Shown here one piece after another: positions 36,041 through 44,740 of a stretch of 64,000 nucleotides of DNA. The position numbers and the translations under genes are program-made. The notes beneath the pieces are model-generated. The model was given only the letters and a program-made list of their open reading frames with translations, was not told the origin of the DNA and made no database searches. Numbering within the stretch: position 1 is the first letter of the stretch; every line of letters begins with the position of its first letter. This DNA comes from Euzebya rosea (lineage in GTDB: Bacteria > Actinomycetota > Nitriliruptoria > Euzebyales > Euzebyaceae), in the NCBI RefSeq assembly GCF_003073135.1, contig NZ_PGDQ01000021.1, forward strand, positions 1 to 64,000. The letters run 5' to 3'.

Positions 36041-37570
36041 CTACTCCCCTGCCTGGACCTTCGATCGGCCGTCGCGGACACGTGCCAGGACCCATTCGCG
36101 GTCCAGGGCGGCCAGGGTCTCGGGCAGCGGCGGGCTGACGGCCGACCCGGTCACGACGACGCGGACGGGCTGCATGGCCTTGCCCATCCCGACCTCCAGG
36201 GCCTCCGTCGCCTCGGTGAAGACGGCCATGATCGACTCGGCGTCCCAGGACTCCAGCGCCTCCAGGCGAGGGGTGACGAAGTCCAGCACGTCCCCGGCGG
36301 CCGGCTTGAGCCACTTCTTGATCGCCTTGTCGTCCCACTCGACCTCGTCGCGGAAGGCGAACGCGACGAACGGCACGGCGTCGTTGAGGGTCTGCGAACG
36401 GTCCTTCAGGTGCGGGGCGAGGGCGGCGATGAGCGCGACGTCGGCCTCGGGCGCCGGGTCGGCCACCAGGCCGGCGCGCTGGAAGACGGGCACGAGCGCT
36501 GCGGCGAAGTCGGCGTCGGACATGGCCTTGATCGCATCGCCGTTGAGGGACCGCAGCTTGGCGGTGTCGAAGAACGCGGGGCTGGGGTTGACCCGATCGA
36601 AGGAGAAGGCCTCGACGAGCTCCGGGACGGTGAACCGCTCGGTCGTGCCGTCAAGCGACCAGCCGCACAGCGCCAGGAAGTTCATCATCACGTCGGGCAG
36701 CATGCCCTCGGCCTCGAACGCCTCGATCGCGACGTCGCCGTGCCGCTTGGACAGCTTCTTGCGGTCCTCGCCGACCAGCAGCGGCATGTGGGCGTAGGTG
36801 AGGGAGTCGGGCCAGGCGTCCTCGCGGGCGGGGAAGTCCACGTCGGCCAGGGCCGCGTCGAGGATCCCGTCGGCGGTCAGCAGCTGGGTCATCAAGATCT
36901 GTCGGGGGGTGGCCGACAGCAGGTCCTCACCTCGGGCGACGAACCCGACGCCCTGGGCGATGTCGTCGACGACGTTGGCCAGCTGGTAGGTCGGCGAGCC
37001 GTCGGCGCGGGTGATGACGAAGTCGCCGATCTCGGCCCACTGGAAGGTCACCGTGCCGCGCACGCCGTCCTCCCACGACACCTCGCCCTCGTCGGGAGTG
37101 CGGACTCGGAGGACGGGCTCGCGACCCTCGGCCCGGTAGGCGGCACGCTGCTCGTCGGTCAGGTCGCGGTGGCCGGTCTTGTAGGGCTGGTTGGACGCCC
37201 GCAGCGCCTCCAGCTCCTCGGGGGTCTCGAACGCCTCGTAGGCGTGGCCGGCCTCGAGCAGCCGACGAGCGACCGCGTCGTGGAGGGGGCGGCGCTGGGA
37301 CTGCAGGTAGGGACCGTGGTCACCGCGTGCCTCGAACTCGCCGATCGCGGGCCCCTCGTCCCAGGTCAGGCCGAGCCAGTCCAGCGCCTGCATCATGCCG
37401 GCCGCGGACTCCAGAGTCGCCCGCTCGGCGTCGGTGTCCTCGATGCGCAGCACGAAGGTGCCGTCGTGGCGACGGGCCCACAGCCAGTTGAACAGGGCGG
37501 TGCGGGCACCACCGACGTGCAGCCAGCCGGACGGGGCAGGACAGAACCGGACGCGAAGAGGAGTGCTCAT
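36041..37570 (-). CDS. gltX: glutamyl-tRNA synthetase
   Basis: Class I aminoacyl-tRNA synthetase charging tRNA-Glu and, in actinobacteria that use the GatCAB route, also tRNA-Gln. Length 509 residues. The HIGH-like motif is LHVGGART (His18), the KMSKS-like motif is KKLSKRHGD, and the Rossmann core continues with LRIEDTDAERA. It lies about 1.6 kb from tRNA-Gln and tRNA-Glu, both substrates of a non-discriminating enzyme. Confidence 0.95.
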   Translation of the reverse strand: MSTPLRVRFCPAPSGWLHVGGARTALFNWLWARRHDGTFVLRIEDTDAERATLESAAGMMQALDWLGLTWDEGPAIGEFEARGDHGPYLQSQRRPLHDAVARRLLEAGHAYEAFETPEELEALRASNQPYKTGHRDLTDEQRAAYRAEGREPVLRVRTPDEGEVSWEDGVRGTVTFQWAEIGDFVITRADGSPTYQLANVVDDIAQGVGFVARGEDLLSATPRQILMTQLLTADGILDAALADVDFPAREDAWPDSLTYAHMPLLVGEDRKKLSKRHGDVAIEAFEAEGMLPDVMMNFLALCGWSLDGTTERFTVPELVEAFSFDRVNPSPAFFDTAKLRSLNGDAIKAMSDADFAAALVPVFQRAGLVADPAPEADVALIAALAPHLKDRSQTLNDAVPFVAFAFRDEVEWDDKAIKKWLKPAAGDVLDFVTPRLEALESWDAESIMAVFTEATEALEVGMGKAMQPVRVVVTGSAVSPPLPETLAALDREWVLARVRDGRSKVQAGE

Positions 37571-37599
37571 GGGGGCCGCATGGTAGTCGGGCCGACGAC

Positions 37600-37748
37600 G
37601 CCGCCCACCCGGTCACGCGGCCGGGGCCGACCACCGCGGCCGGGGCGACGGCGGGGCCGGGTCGACGGCGGGGCCGGGTCGACGGCGGGGCCGACCACCG
37701 CGGCCGGGGCGACGGCGGGGCCGACCACGAGACGGCGGGGCCGACCAG
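37600..37748. repeat. GC-rich tandem repeats upstream of gltX
   Basis: Degenerate tandem repeats of GACGGCGGGGCCG-type units (17-bp period in part: GACGGCGGGGCCGGGTC). The block occupies the first part of the 387-bp gap between gltX and the FAH-family gene. No gene is seen in the gap. Confidence 0.75.
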
Positions 37749-37843
37749 GAGTTGTGCACTTCAGTGCCCCACGTGGCTGAGCTGCACGAGACCCGAGCCG
37801 TCTCGTGCACCTCAGCCCGACACGTGGCCAAGGTGAACAATTC
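37749..37843. repeat. long imperfect inverted repeat
   Basis: Two arms of about 44 bases close over a seven-base loop (37793-37799). The inner part pairs GCTGAGCTGCACGAGAC with its complement GTCTCGTGCACCTCAGC with one mismatch; CACGTG occurs in both arms. The base composition of this block is lower in G+C than its flanks. It may be a mobile repeat, a terminator or a processed RNA structure. Confidence 0.75.
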
Positions 37844-37847
37844 GGGC

Positions 37848-37945
37848 GGCGCGCCCGGGCCGAGCCGGCGCGCCCGGGCCGAGCCGGGCCACCCCGCCGA
37901 CCGAGCCGGGCCACCCCGCCGCCAGGGCCACCCCGCCGCCCGGGC
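37848..37945. repeat. second GC-rich repeat block
   Basis: Tandem units of the type GCGCGCCCGGGCCGAGCCG (two copies, 19-bp period) followed by three copies of GGGCCACCCCGCCG. This block completes the gap before the FAH-family gene. Confidence 0.7.
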
Positions 37946-37957
37946 CGGCCGGTCCGG

Positions 37958-38725
37958 CTATGCCGCGGTGACGGTGTTGCGGAGGATGCCCAGGCCCTCG
38001 ACCTCGACCTCGACGGTGTCGCCGTCGGCGAGCGGGCCGACGCCGGAGGGGGTGCCGGTCAGGATGACGTCGCCCGGGAGCAGCGTGGCGAAGGACGAGC
38101 ACCACTCCACCAGCTCGCCGACCCCGAAGACCAGGTCGTCCAGCGAGCCCTCCTGGCGGGCCTCGCCGTTGACGCGACAGCGGACCTTCGCACCCGACGA
38201 CGGGTCGAAGTCGGTGTCGATCCACGGGCCCAGCGGGGCGAACGTGTCGAACCCCTTGGCCCGCGTCCACTGGCCGTCGCTGCGCTGCAGGTCGCGGGCG
38301 GTGACGTCGTTGGCGCAGGTGTAGCCCATGATGACCTTGTGGGCGTCGGCGGCCGGCACGTTGCGGGCGACCGCACCGATGACGATCGCGAGCTCGGCCT
38401 CGTGGTGGACCTCCTCGCTCTGCGTCGGCAGGACGATCGTGCCGTCCTGGCCGATCACGGCGGTGGAGGGCTTGGAGAAGATCAGCGGCTGCGCCGGCAC
38501 GTCCCCGCCCATCTCCGCGGCGTGGGCGGCGTAGTTCTTGCCGACGCACAGCAGCTTGGTGGGCAGCACCGGTGGCAGCAGGGTGACCTTCTCCATCGGG
38601 GCGACCATCTCGGTCAGCGTGTACTCGCTGAACGGGTTGCCCTGCAGGAGGATGACGTGCTGGCCGTCGGCGTGGAGTGCGGCCCAGGCGGGGCCGTCGG
38701 GGCGGGAGACTCGGACGAAGCGCAT
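37958..38725 (-). CDS. fumarylacetoacetate hydrolase family protein
   Basis: A 255-residue enzyme of the FAH fold (2-hydroxyhepta-2,4-diene-1,7-dioate isomerase / acylpyruvase type). Visible family motifs: [31 protein letters not shown] with the metal-binding Glu residues, [14 protein letters not shown] with the metal Asp, [13 protein letters not shown], and [12 protein letters not shown] at the C-terminus. The specific substrate cannot be told. ATG 38725 starts directly at the conserved MRFVRV. Confidence 0.9.
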   Translation of the reverse strand: MRFVRVSRPDGPAWAALHADGQHVILLQGNPFSEYTLTEMVAPMEKVTLLPPVLPTKLLCVGKNYAAHAAEMGGDVPAQPLIFSKPSTAVIGQDGTIVLPTQSEEVHHEAELAIVIGAVARNVPAADAHKVIMGYTCANDVTARDLQRSDGQWTRAKGFDTFAPLGPWIDTDFDPSSGAKVRCRVNGEARQEGSLDDLVFGVGELVEWCSSFATLLPGDVILTGTPSGVGPLADGDTVEVEVEGLGILRNTVTAA

Positions 38726-38803
38726 GGCCCACGATGATGGCACGCCCGGCGCCGGATGTGCGCCGCGCCCCTCAGGTCCCGCCCCCGGCCCCGCCCCCGG
38801 CCC

Positions 38804-39796
38804 TCACCCCTGCCCGTCGGACGTGCCGTTGTTGCGCAGCCGTCGGACCTCGGTGACCGCCCGGCGTCCCATCTGCCCGAGGGTCGGCACGTCCGGCGGC
38901 GGGTCACCGGCGGGGTGGGCACGTTCGATCTCGGCGTTCAGCTCGCCGCCGATCAGCAACGACATCGCCAGCAGCCACACCCACAGCAGGATGGCCAGTG
39001 GTGCGGCCAGCGGCGCGTACACGGCCTCACCGCCGAAGGCGAAGCTGGTGTAGGTCCGCAACCCCAGGCTGGCCAGCAACCCGAGCACCGCCGCGAGCAC
39101 CGCACCGGGCAGCTCGCGGTGGAACGGGGTCCGCCAGGGCGTGGCCCAGTGGTACAGGGCCGCCAGCAGGGCCGTCCCGAGGAGGATGGCGACCGGCCAG
39201 TAGAGGAACCGCCACGTCTCGGCGAGCAGGAACTGCACGCCCAGCCGGTCCTCGATGATCTCGCCCATCCGCGGGCCGGCGACGACCAGCGGGATCACGA
39301 CCAGCCCGCCGAGGAAGATCACGAGGGTGAAGCCGAAGCCCAGCAGGACGCTGACCCAGCCGGGCCGCGTGTCCTCCAGGTCGTAGGCGATGGTCAGCGC
39401 ATGCACGACCACCCGCAGGGCACGGCTGGCGGAGAACAACGTCGTCAGGAACGACAACGACACCACCGACCCCGACCCCTCCGTCAGCAGGCTCTCCAGC
39501 GTCGGACGGATGGTTGCGTCGACGGTGTCGGTGGCGAACACCTGAGCTGCCAGATCGACCATCTGGGTGATCAGCTGCACCTCGACGTCCGTGCCGAGCA
39601 CGTCACCGACGAACCCGGCGGAGGCGACGACGGTCAGCAGCAGGGGCGGCAGGCTGAGCAGCATCCAGAAGGCGATCTCGGCGGCGAGGCCGGTCACCCG
39701 GTCGTCTGCGGACTCCTTGCCGGTGTCGACCAGGACCTGCACCGCACCCCGGACGCGTGGCGGGAGGCGCCCGATGAGGCGCTGGATCCTGCTCAT
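38804..39796 (-). CDS. YihY/BrkB family inner-membrane protein
   Basis: A 330-residue membrane protein with six helices and the YihY/UPF0761 pattern (RVTGLAAEIAFWMLLSLPPL, SRALRVVVHALTIAYDLEDT, TPWRTPFHRELPGAVLAAVL, YAPLAAPLAILLWVWLLAMS). The family was once called ribonuclease BN in error; its role is still unclear. The short gap to cimA (16 bases) suggests they are cotranscribed. Confidence 0.88.
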   Translation of the reverse strand: MSRIQRLIGRLPPRVRGAVQVLVDTGKESADDRVTGLAAEIAFWMLLSLPPLLLTVVASAGFVGDVLGTDVEVQLITQMVDLAAQVFATDTVDATIRPTLESLLTEGSGSVVSLSFLTTLFSASRALRVVVHALTIAYDLEDTRPGWVSVLLGFGFTLVIFLGGLVVIPLVVAGPRMGEIIEDRLGVQFLLAETWRFLYWPVAILLGTALLAALYHWATPWRTPFHRELPGAVLAAVLGLLASLGLRTYTSFAFGGEAVYAPLAAPLAILLWVWLLAMSLLIGGELNAEIERAHPAGDPPPDVPTLGQMGRRAVTEVRRLRNNGTSDGQG

Positions 39797-39812
39797 GTCG
39801 CGGCGACGGGGA

Positions 39813-41393
39813 TCAGCTCTCGCGGGCCAGCAGCGACGCGGTGTAGGCGTCGGACATGGCCTGCCAGGATGCCTCGATGATGTTGGCGTCCACACCGACG
39901 GTCGTGTACTCGTGGTCGGCGTCGCTGGAGGTGATCAGCACGCGTGTCGTGGCGTTGGTGCCGGCCTGCGCGTCCAGGATGCGCACCTTGTAGTCGGCCA
40001 GGTGCAGCTCGTCGAGCGGCAGCACCCCGCCGATCGCCGCTCGGAAGGCATGGTCGAGCGCCGACACGGGGCCGTTGCCCTCCCCCACGCCGATCAAGCG
40101 GGTGTCGCCGACCCACACCTTGACGGTGGCCTCGGCGACCATGCTGCCGTCCTCGCGCCGTTCGACGATGGTGCGGAAGGACTCCAGCACGAACCGGTCG
40201 ACGTCCTGGCCGGTGTGACGACGCACGAGCAGCTCGAAGGAGGCGTCGGCGGCCTCGAAGGAGTAGCCGAGGTGCTCCAGCTCCTTGACCCGCTCGAGGA
40301 TCGCCATCGCGTCGGCGGAGTCGAGGTCCAGGCCCATGTCGGCGCCCTTCATCACGACCGTCGCGCGGCCGGCGAGCTCGCTGACGAGCAGGCGGATCCG
40401 GTTGCCGACGCTGCCCGGGTCGACGTGCTGGTACAGGTCGGTGTCCTTCGCCAGCGCCGAGACGTGCAGTCCGGCCTTGTGGGCGAACGCGGCGTTGCCG
40501 ACGTAGGGGGCCGAGGGCGGCACGGAGAGGTTCATGATCTCCGCGACCTGGTGGGCGATGTGGGTGATGCGGCCGACGGCCCCCTCGCCGACGACATCGG
40601 TCATGCCCTTCTTGAGGGTCAGGTTGGGGATGATCGAGGAGAGGTTGGCGTTGCCGGTCCGCTCACCGATGCCGTTGAGGGTGCCCTGGACGTGGGTGAC
40701 GCCGGCGTCCATGGCGATCAGCGAGTTGGCGACCGCACAGTCGGTGTCGTTGTGGACGTGGATGCCCACCTGGGCGCGGCCGGGCCCGTCGCCCCCGACC
40801 TCGGCCATGACGTCGGAGACGACCGCCTCGACCTCGCGGGGCAACATGCCGCCGTTGGTGTCGCACAGCACGACGCACTCGGCCCCGCCGGCGATGGCGG
40901 CGCGGAGGGCGTCCAGCGCGTAGGCCCGGTCGCGCCGGTACCCGTCGAAGAAGTGCTCGGCGTCGTAGAAGGCGCGCCGTCCCTCGCCGCGGATCAGCTC
41001 GAAGGAGGACTGCAGCATGGCGAGGTTCTCCTCGCCGGTGGTGTTGATCGCGTGGGTGACGTGGCGGATGTCGGACTTGCCGACCAGGGTCACGATCGGG
41101 GTGGCGGCCTCGAGCAGTGCGGCCAGGTTCTCGTCACCGGCGGCCTCGCGGTTGGGCTTGCGGGTCATGCCGAAGGCGACGAGCGTGGCGGTGGTCAGCT
41201 CCAGCTCGCCGGCGGCGGCCCGCTTGAAGAACTCGGTGTCCTTGGGGTTGGCGCCGGGCCAGCCACCCTCGATGTAGGGCACCCCGAGCGCGTCGATGGT
41301 GCGGGCGACCCGCAGCTTGTCCTCCACGGACAGGGAGATGCCCTCCTGCTGGGTGCCGTCGCGGAGGGTGGTGTCGTAGAGCTCGACCGTCAT
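39813..41393 (-). CDS. cimA: citramalate synthase
   Basis: Condenses pyruvate and acetyl-CoA to (R)-citramalate, giving a threonine-independent route to isoleucine. Length 526 residues, close to the CimA group and different from most LeuA. Motifs: YDTTLRDGTQQEGISLS, IEGGWPGANPKD, VVLCDTNGGMLP, VGIHVHNDTDCAVANSL and GIGERTGNANLSSII. A LeuA-type regulatory domain is at the C-terminus (IGVGEGNGPVSALDHAFRAA). leuB and ilvE in this window provide later steps. Confidence 0.92.
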   Translation of the reverse strand: MTVELYDTTLRDGTQQEGISLSVEDKLRVARTIDALGVPYIEGGWPGANPKDTEFFKRAAAGELELTTATLVAFGMTRKPNREAAGDENLAALLEAATPIVTLVGKSDIRHVTHAINTTGEENLAMLQSSFELIRGEGRRAFYDAEHFFDGYRRDRAYALDALRAAIAGGAECVVLCDTNGGMLPREVEAVVSDVMAEVGGDGPGRAQVGIHVHNDTDCAVANSLIAMDAGVTHVQGTLNGIGERTGNANLSSIIPNLTLKKGMTDVVGEGAVGRITHIAHQVAEIMNLSVPPSAPYVGNAAFAHKAGLHVSALAKDTDLYQHVDPGSVGNRIRLLVSELAGRATVVMKGADMGLDLDSADAMAILERVKELEHLGYSFEAADASFELLVRRHTGQDVDRFVLESFRTIVERREDGSMVAEATVKVWVGDTRLIGVGEGNGPVSALDHAFRAAIGGVLPLDELHLADYKVRILDAQAGTNATTRVLITSSDADHEYTTVGVDANIIEASWQAMSDAYTASLLARES

Positions 41394-41499
41394 GGTTGGA
41401 CGATCGTAGTCGCCGGGACCGTGGTTGCCCGATCCCGCCGGGCCCTGCCCCCTCCCACGGTCGGATCGTGCGTCGACGACCCGCGGGAGGGACGTGTCG

Positions 41500-42483
41500 T
41501 CAGACCCGGCTCTCCTCCATGCGACGGCGCAGGACGGGACGAACGCGGACACGCGGACGCGGACGTGGGAGGGGCCGGCGCCGCAGCGCTGACGCGCCCG
41601 GAACGCGCGGCAGGACCGCCCGGGGACGGACGCCGGCGAGGGCCGCGACCGTGGACAGGACGAGGGCGCCACCGGCGACCTGGACGGCGGTGACCGGCTC
41701 GCCGAGCGCGACCGCGGCGAACGCCGTGGCCATGATCGGCTCGGCCGGGCCCAACGACGCGACCTGGGTGGCACCCATCCGCTGGACCGCCGCGTAGAGG
41801 GCGACGACGGGCAGGGCGGTGGCGAACGCGCCGTGCAGGGCGGCGATGCCGACCCCGGCCATGGTCGGCCACGCGGGCACGACGAGGGGCACCAGCGCGG
41901 CGGCGCTGAGCAGGCCGCCCATGGTGACCCACGTCGTGGCGACGAGCGGCGGGACACCGCTCAGCAGCGGCTCGCTGAGCCGCATGTAGGTCGCGTAGAC
42001 GATCGCGCAGACGAGGGCGAGCAGCACGCCGAGGTCCAGCCGTCCGGTCGGCATGCCGGCCGCCAGCCACAGGCCGGCGAGGGCGACGACGAGCAACGAC
42101 AGCCGTGCGACGGACGGGACGCGTCGGGCCAGCAGGGAGTCCAGCAACATCACGATGACCGGGTAGACGGCCACGACCACGACGACCAGGCCGACCGGGG
42201 CGACCTCGACGGCGGAGTAGAAGGCCATGGACTGGCCGGTGAAGACCGTGCCGAGGGCGAGGAGGATCGCGATGGTCCGGCGCGGGATCGCCAGCAGCTG
42301 CCGGCGGCCGAGGACGACGAGCACGACGACGGCCGCGGCGAACCGGACGACCAGCAGCGACAGCGGCTCGGCGCCCTGGGCGTAGGCGAACTTGCCCAGC
42401 ACGCCGGCGACGGCGAAGCCGAGGAAGGCGAGGAGGGTGAGGGCGCGGCCGGAGCCGCGGACGGTGTGGACGGCTGCAGACAT
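41500..42483 (-). CDS. EamA-family (DMT) transporter
   Basis: A 327-residue metabolite/drug exporter of the EamA type with ten membrane helices in two repeats (LLAFLGFAVAGVLGKFAYAQ; TWVTMGGLLSAAALVPLVV; VASLGPAEPIMATAFAAVAL). ATG 42483 is used; an upstream in-frame ATG at 42576 has AGGA six bases before it and would add 31 mostly basic residues. The Arg-rich C-terminus is unusual. Confidence 0.88.
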   Translation of the reverse strand: MSAAVHTVRGSGRALTLLAFLGFAVAGVLGKFAYAQGAEPLSLLVVRFAAAVVVLVVLGRRQLLAIPRRTIAILLALGTVFTGQSMAFYSAVEVAPVGLVVVVVAVYPVIVMLLDSLLARRVPSVARLSLLVVALAGLWLAAGMPTGRLDLGVLLALVCAIVYATYMRLSEPLLSGVPPLVATTWVTMGGLLSAAALVPLVVPAWPTMAGVGIAALHGAFATALPVVALYAAVQRMGATQVASLGPAEPIMATAFAAVALGEPVTAVQVAGGALVLSTVAALAGVRPRAVLPRVPGASALRRRPLPRPRPRVRVRPVLRRRMEESRV

Positions 42484-42741
42484 GGCGGATGACACGGCGG
42501 CAGGCAGACGGGAACCGGGCACGGGGCGACCGACGTCGGCGCGTCGGCGGGCCGCGCCCGGGTACAGCTGAAGCATCAGCGTTCCTGGACGATGGCGGGT
42601 TTGCCCTTCCCGGCAGTCAGGGCAGAACGGGGCGCGGAATTCCCCCCGCGGCACGCGACATGGTGCACCCGCGGATGACGCGCCGTGGCCTGTCCGCTCC
42701 TGTCCGTCGGGCCGACCCCGGTCAGCACCGGGCGATGGGAC

Positions 42742-44634
42742 TCAGACGACGGGGTCGCCGCGAACCCAGGCCTGCACGTCGCGGCTGCCGTACCGCTGGT
42801 CGGCGGTGGTGACGACCAGCAGGTCCCCCACCAGCAGGCGGGTGCTGCCGCGCGGGACCAGCACACGCTCGCCCCGCACGATCGCCGACACGAGCAGGCC
42901 CTCGGGCACGCCGCTGTCGGACAGCAGCCGTCCGGCGACCGAGGAGTCGGCGTCCACGACGACCTCGGCGACGTCCACGCCGGCGTCCTCCAGCGGCATG
43001 ATCTCCACCGAGCCGCTGGGACCGTCCTCCGCCGGCAGGCCCAGCCGACGGATGACCGGCATCGCGGTCAGGCCCTGCACGAGCGCCGAGGTCAGCACGA
43101 CGAAGAAGACCACGTCGAAGACGACGGCGGCCTCGGGCAGGCCGCTGGAGAAGGCGAGGGTGGCCAGGACGATCGGCACGGCCCCCCGCAGGCCCAGCCA
43201 CGACACGGCGGCCATCTCGCGCAGGGAGAGGTCGAACCAGGTCAGCGACAGCCACACCGCCAGCGGGCGGGCCACGAACACGAGCACGGCGCTGACGGCC
43301 AGCGCCGTCCCGGCCACGCCCGGTAGCTCGCCGGGCGAGACCAGCAGGCCGAGCAGCAGGAACAGGCCCACCTCGGCGCCCGACGACAGCGCGCCGACGA
43401 ACAGGCGGACCGAGCGGCGGCGGCGCGGTGCCTCGGCCGCGAGCACGATGCCGGCCAGGTAGACGGCCAGGAACCCGCTGGCCCCGACGGCCACGGCCGC
43501 GCCGTAGGCCAGTCCCGCGACGCCCAGCGCCAGCACGGGATACAGGCCGCCGGTGCCCAGGTCGACCCGACGCAGCAGCCAGGCACCGGACCAGCCGACG
43601 GCGGTCCCGACGGCCAGCGCGCCGATCAGCTGCAGCGCCCCGAAGCCGATCCATGCCGCGGCGGTCGAGGGCGCGTCCCACGACGACAGCAGGCCGACGG
43701 TCAGCAGCACCGCGATCGGGTCGTTGACCCCGGACTCCAGCCGGAGGGCGTCCGCCACCCGGTTGGGAACCTTGACGCGGCGGAGCAGCGGCAGGACGGC
43801 CGCGGCGTCGGTGGAGGCGACGATGGCGCCCGTCAGCCACGCGAGCCGGCTCGGCGCACCCAGCAGCCACATGGTGCCGATGGCGGTGACGCCAGCGGTG
43901 ACGGCCACGCCGACGGTGCCCAGCGCCAGCCCGGGGATCAGCCCGCGGCGCAGCCGGTCGGCGTCGGTGCCGAGCCCGCCGTCGAACAGGATGATGACCA
44001 GCGCGACGACGCCGATGCTCTGGACCATCCCCGCGTCGGAGACGTTGACCAGCTCGAGGCCGTCGCTGCCGATGAGCATGCCGAGGCCGAGGAACAGCAG
44101 GGCGCCGGGGATGGCCAGGCGGTTGCCGACGCCCGCGACGAGGATGCCGGCGACCAGCAGCGCCGCGCCCACCAGCAGCGGCCGGTCGATGGCCAACGAC
44201 ACCTCGAGGAGGTGCTCGACCTGGTCGGGCTCGCTGCTGGTGATCACCGCCAGGAGTGACCCGACGACCAGCGTGCCGACGACGACCACGGCCGTGGCGG
44301 CCAGCACGACGCGCAGGGCACGCAGGCCGTCGTCGTCGGTGCGTCGTTGCAGCAGCGCGTGGGCGGTGGCGAGGGCGACCAGCCCCAGCAGCACCGAGAC
44401 GGCAAGCCGCCAGCCCGCGCCGAGGACGGGCCCGGGAGTGGTGGGACCGAGGGCCACACCGACCCCCACCACGACCAGTCCGGCCGTGACCATCTTGACC
44501 GGGTGGACCGCCTCGCGTGCCGCCCAGGCGAGCTCCTCCAGCAGGAGGCGCCCGAGTCCCGGACCACCGGGGGGTCCGGTGCTCCCTCCTCGGCGAAGGC
44601 CCTGCCGCAGCAGGGTGGCCCAGAACGCATGCAC
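42742..44634 (-). CDS. NhaP/CvrA-type K+(Na+)/H+ antiporter
   Basis: A 630-residue cation:proton antiporter (CPA1). About 12 membrane helices; the active-site region is LESGVNDPIAVLLTVG and FDGGLGTDADRLRRGL is conserved. A TrkA-C-type regulatory domain ends the protein (SDSGVPEGLLVSAIVRGERV...LLVGDLLVVTTADQ). By family it extrudes K+ or Na+ in exchange for protons. An N-terminal extension of about 90 residues carries two extra helices. Divergent from pfkA. Confidence 0.92.
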   Translation of the reverse strand: MHAFWATLLRQGLRRGGSTGPPGGPGLGRLLLEELAWAAREAVHPVKMVTAGLVVVGVGVALGPTTPGPVLGAGWRLAVSVLLGLVALATAHALLQRRTDDDGLRALRVVLAATAVVVVGTLVVGSLLAVITSSEPDQVEHLLEVSLAIDRPLLVGAALLVAGILVAGVGNRLAIPGALLFLGLGMLIGSDGLELVNVSDAGMVQSIGVVALVIILFDGGLGTDADRLRRGLIPGLALGTVGVAVTAGVTAIGTMWLLGAPSRLAWLTGAIVASTDAAAVLPLLRRVKVPNRVADALRLESGVNDPIAVLLTVGLLSSWDAPSTAAAWIGFGALQLIGALAVGTAVGWSGAWLLRRVDLGTGGLYPVLALGVAGLAYGAAVAVGASGFLAVYLAGIVLAAEAPRRRRSVRLFVGALSSGAEVGLFLLLGLLVSPGELPGVAGTALAVSAVLVFVARPLAVWLSLTWFDLSLREMAAVSWLGLRGAVPIVLATLAFSSGLPEAAVVFDVVFFVVLTSALVQGLTAMPVIRRLGLPAEDGPSGSVEIMPLEDAGVDVAEVVVDADSSVAGRLLSDSGVPEGLLVSAIVRGERVLVPRGSTRLLVGDLLVVTTADQRYGSRDVQAWVRGDPVV

Positions 44635-44724
44635 ACCGACAGCCTAGATGGGCTGCAAACGGGCGGCGTGACCGTCTGCTGGCCGTCGGGCGCGGTGTAC
44701 TACCCCTCCACCCACTCCTCCGTC

Positions 44725-44730
44725 TAGGGT
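44725..44730 (+). promoter_or_regulatory. -10 element TAGGGT before pfkA
   Basis: TAGGGT ends ten bases before the ATG at 44741, with no Shine-Dalgarno sequence between. A second TANNNT (TAGTCT, 44734-44739) directly abuts the start. A leaderless or near-leaderless pfkA transcript is likely. Confidence 0.4.
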
Positions 44731-44740
44731 TTGTAGTCTC

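Noticed and set aside
37571-37957. Short open frames in the repeat gap upstream of gltX
   Set aside because: They follow tandem repeats and the long inverted repeat in several frames, have no ribosome site and no recognisable protein features.
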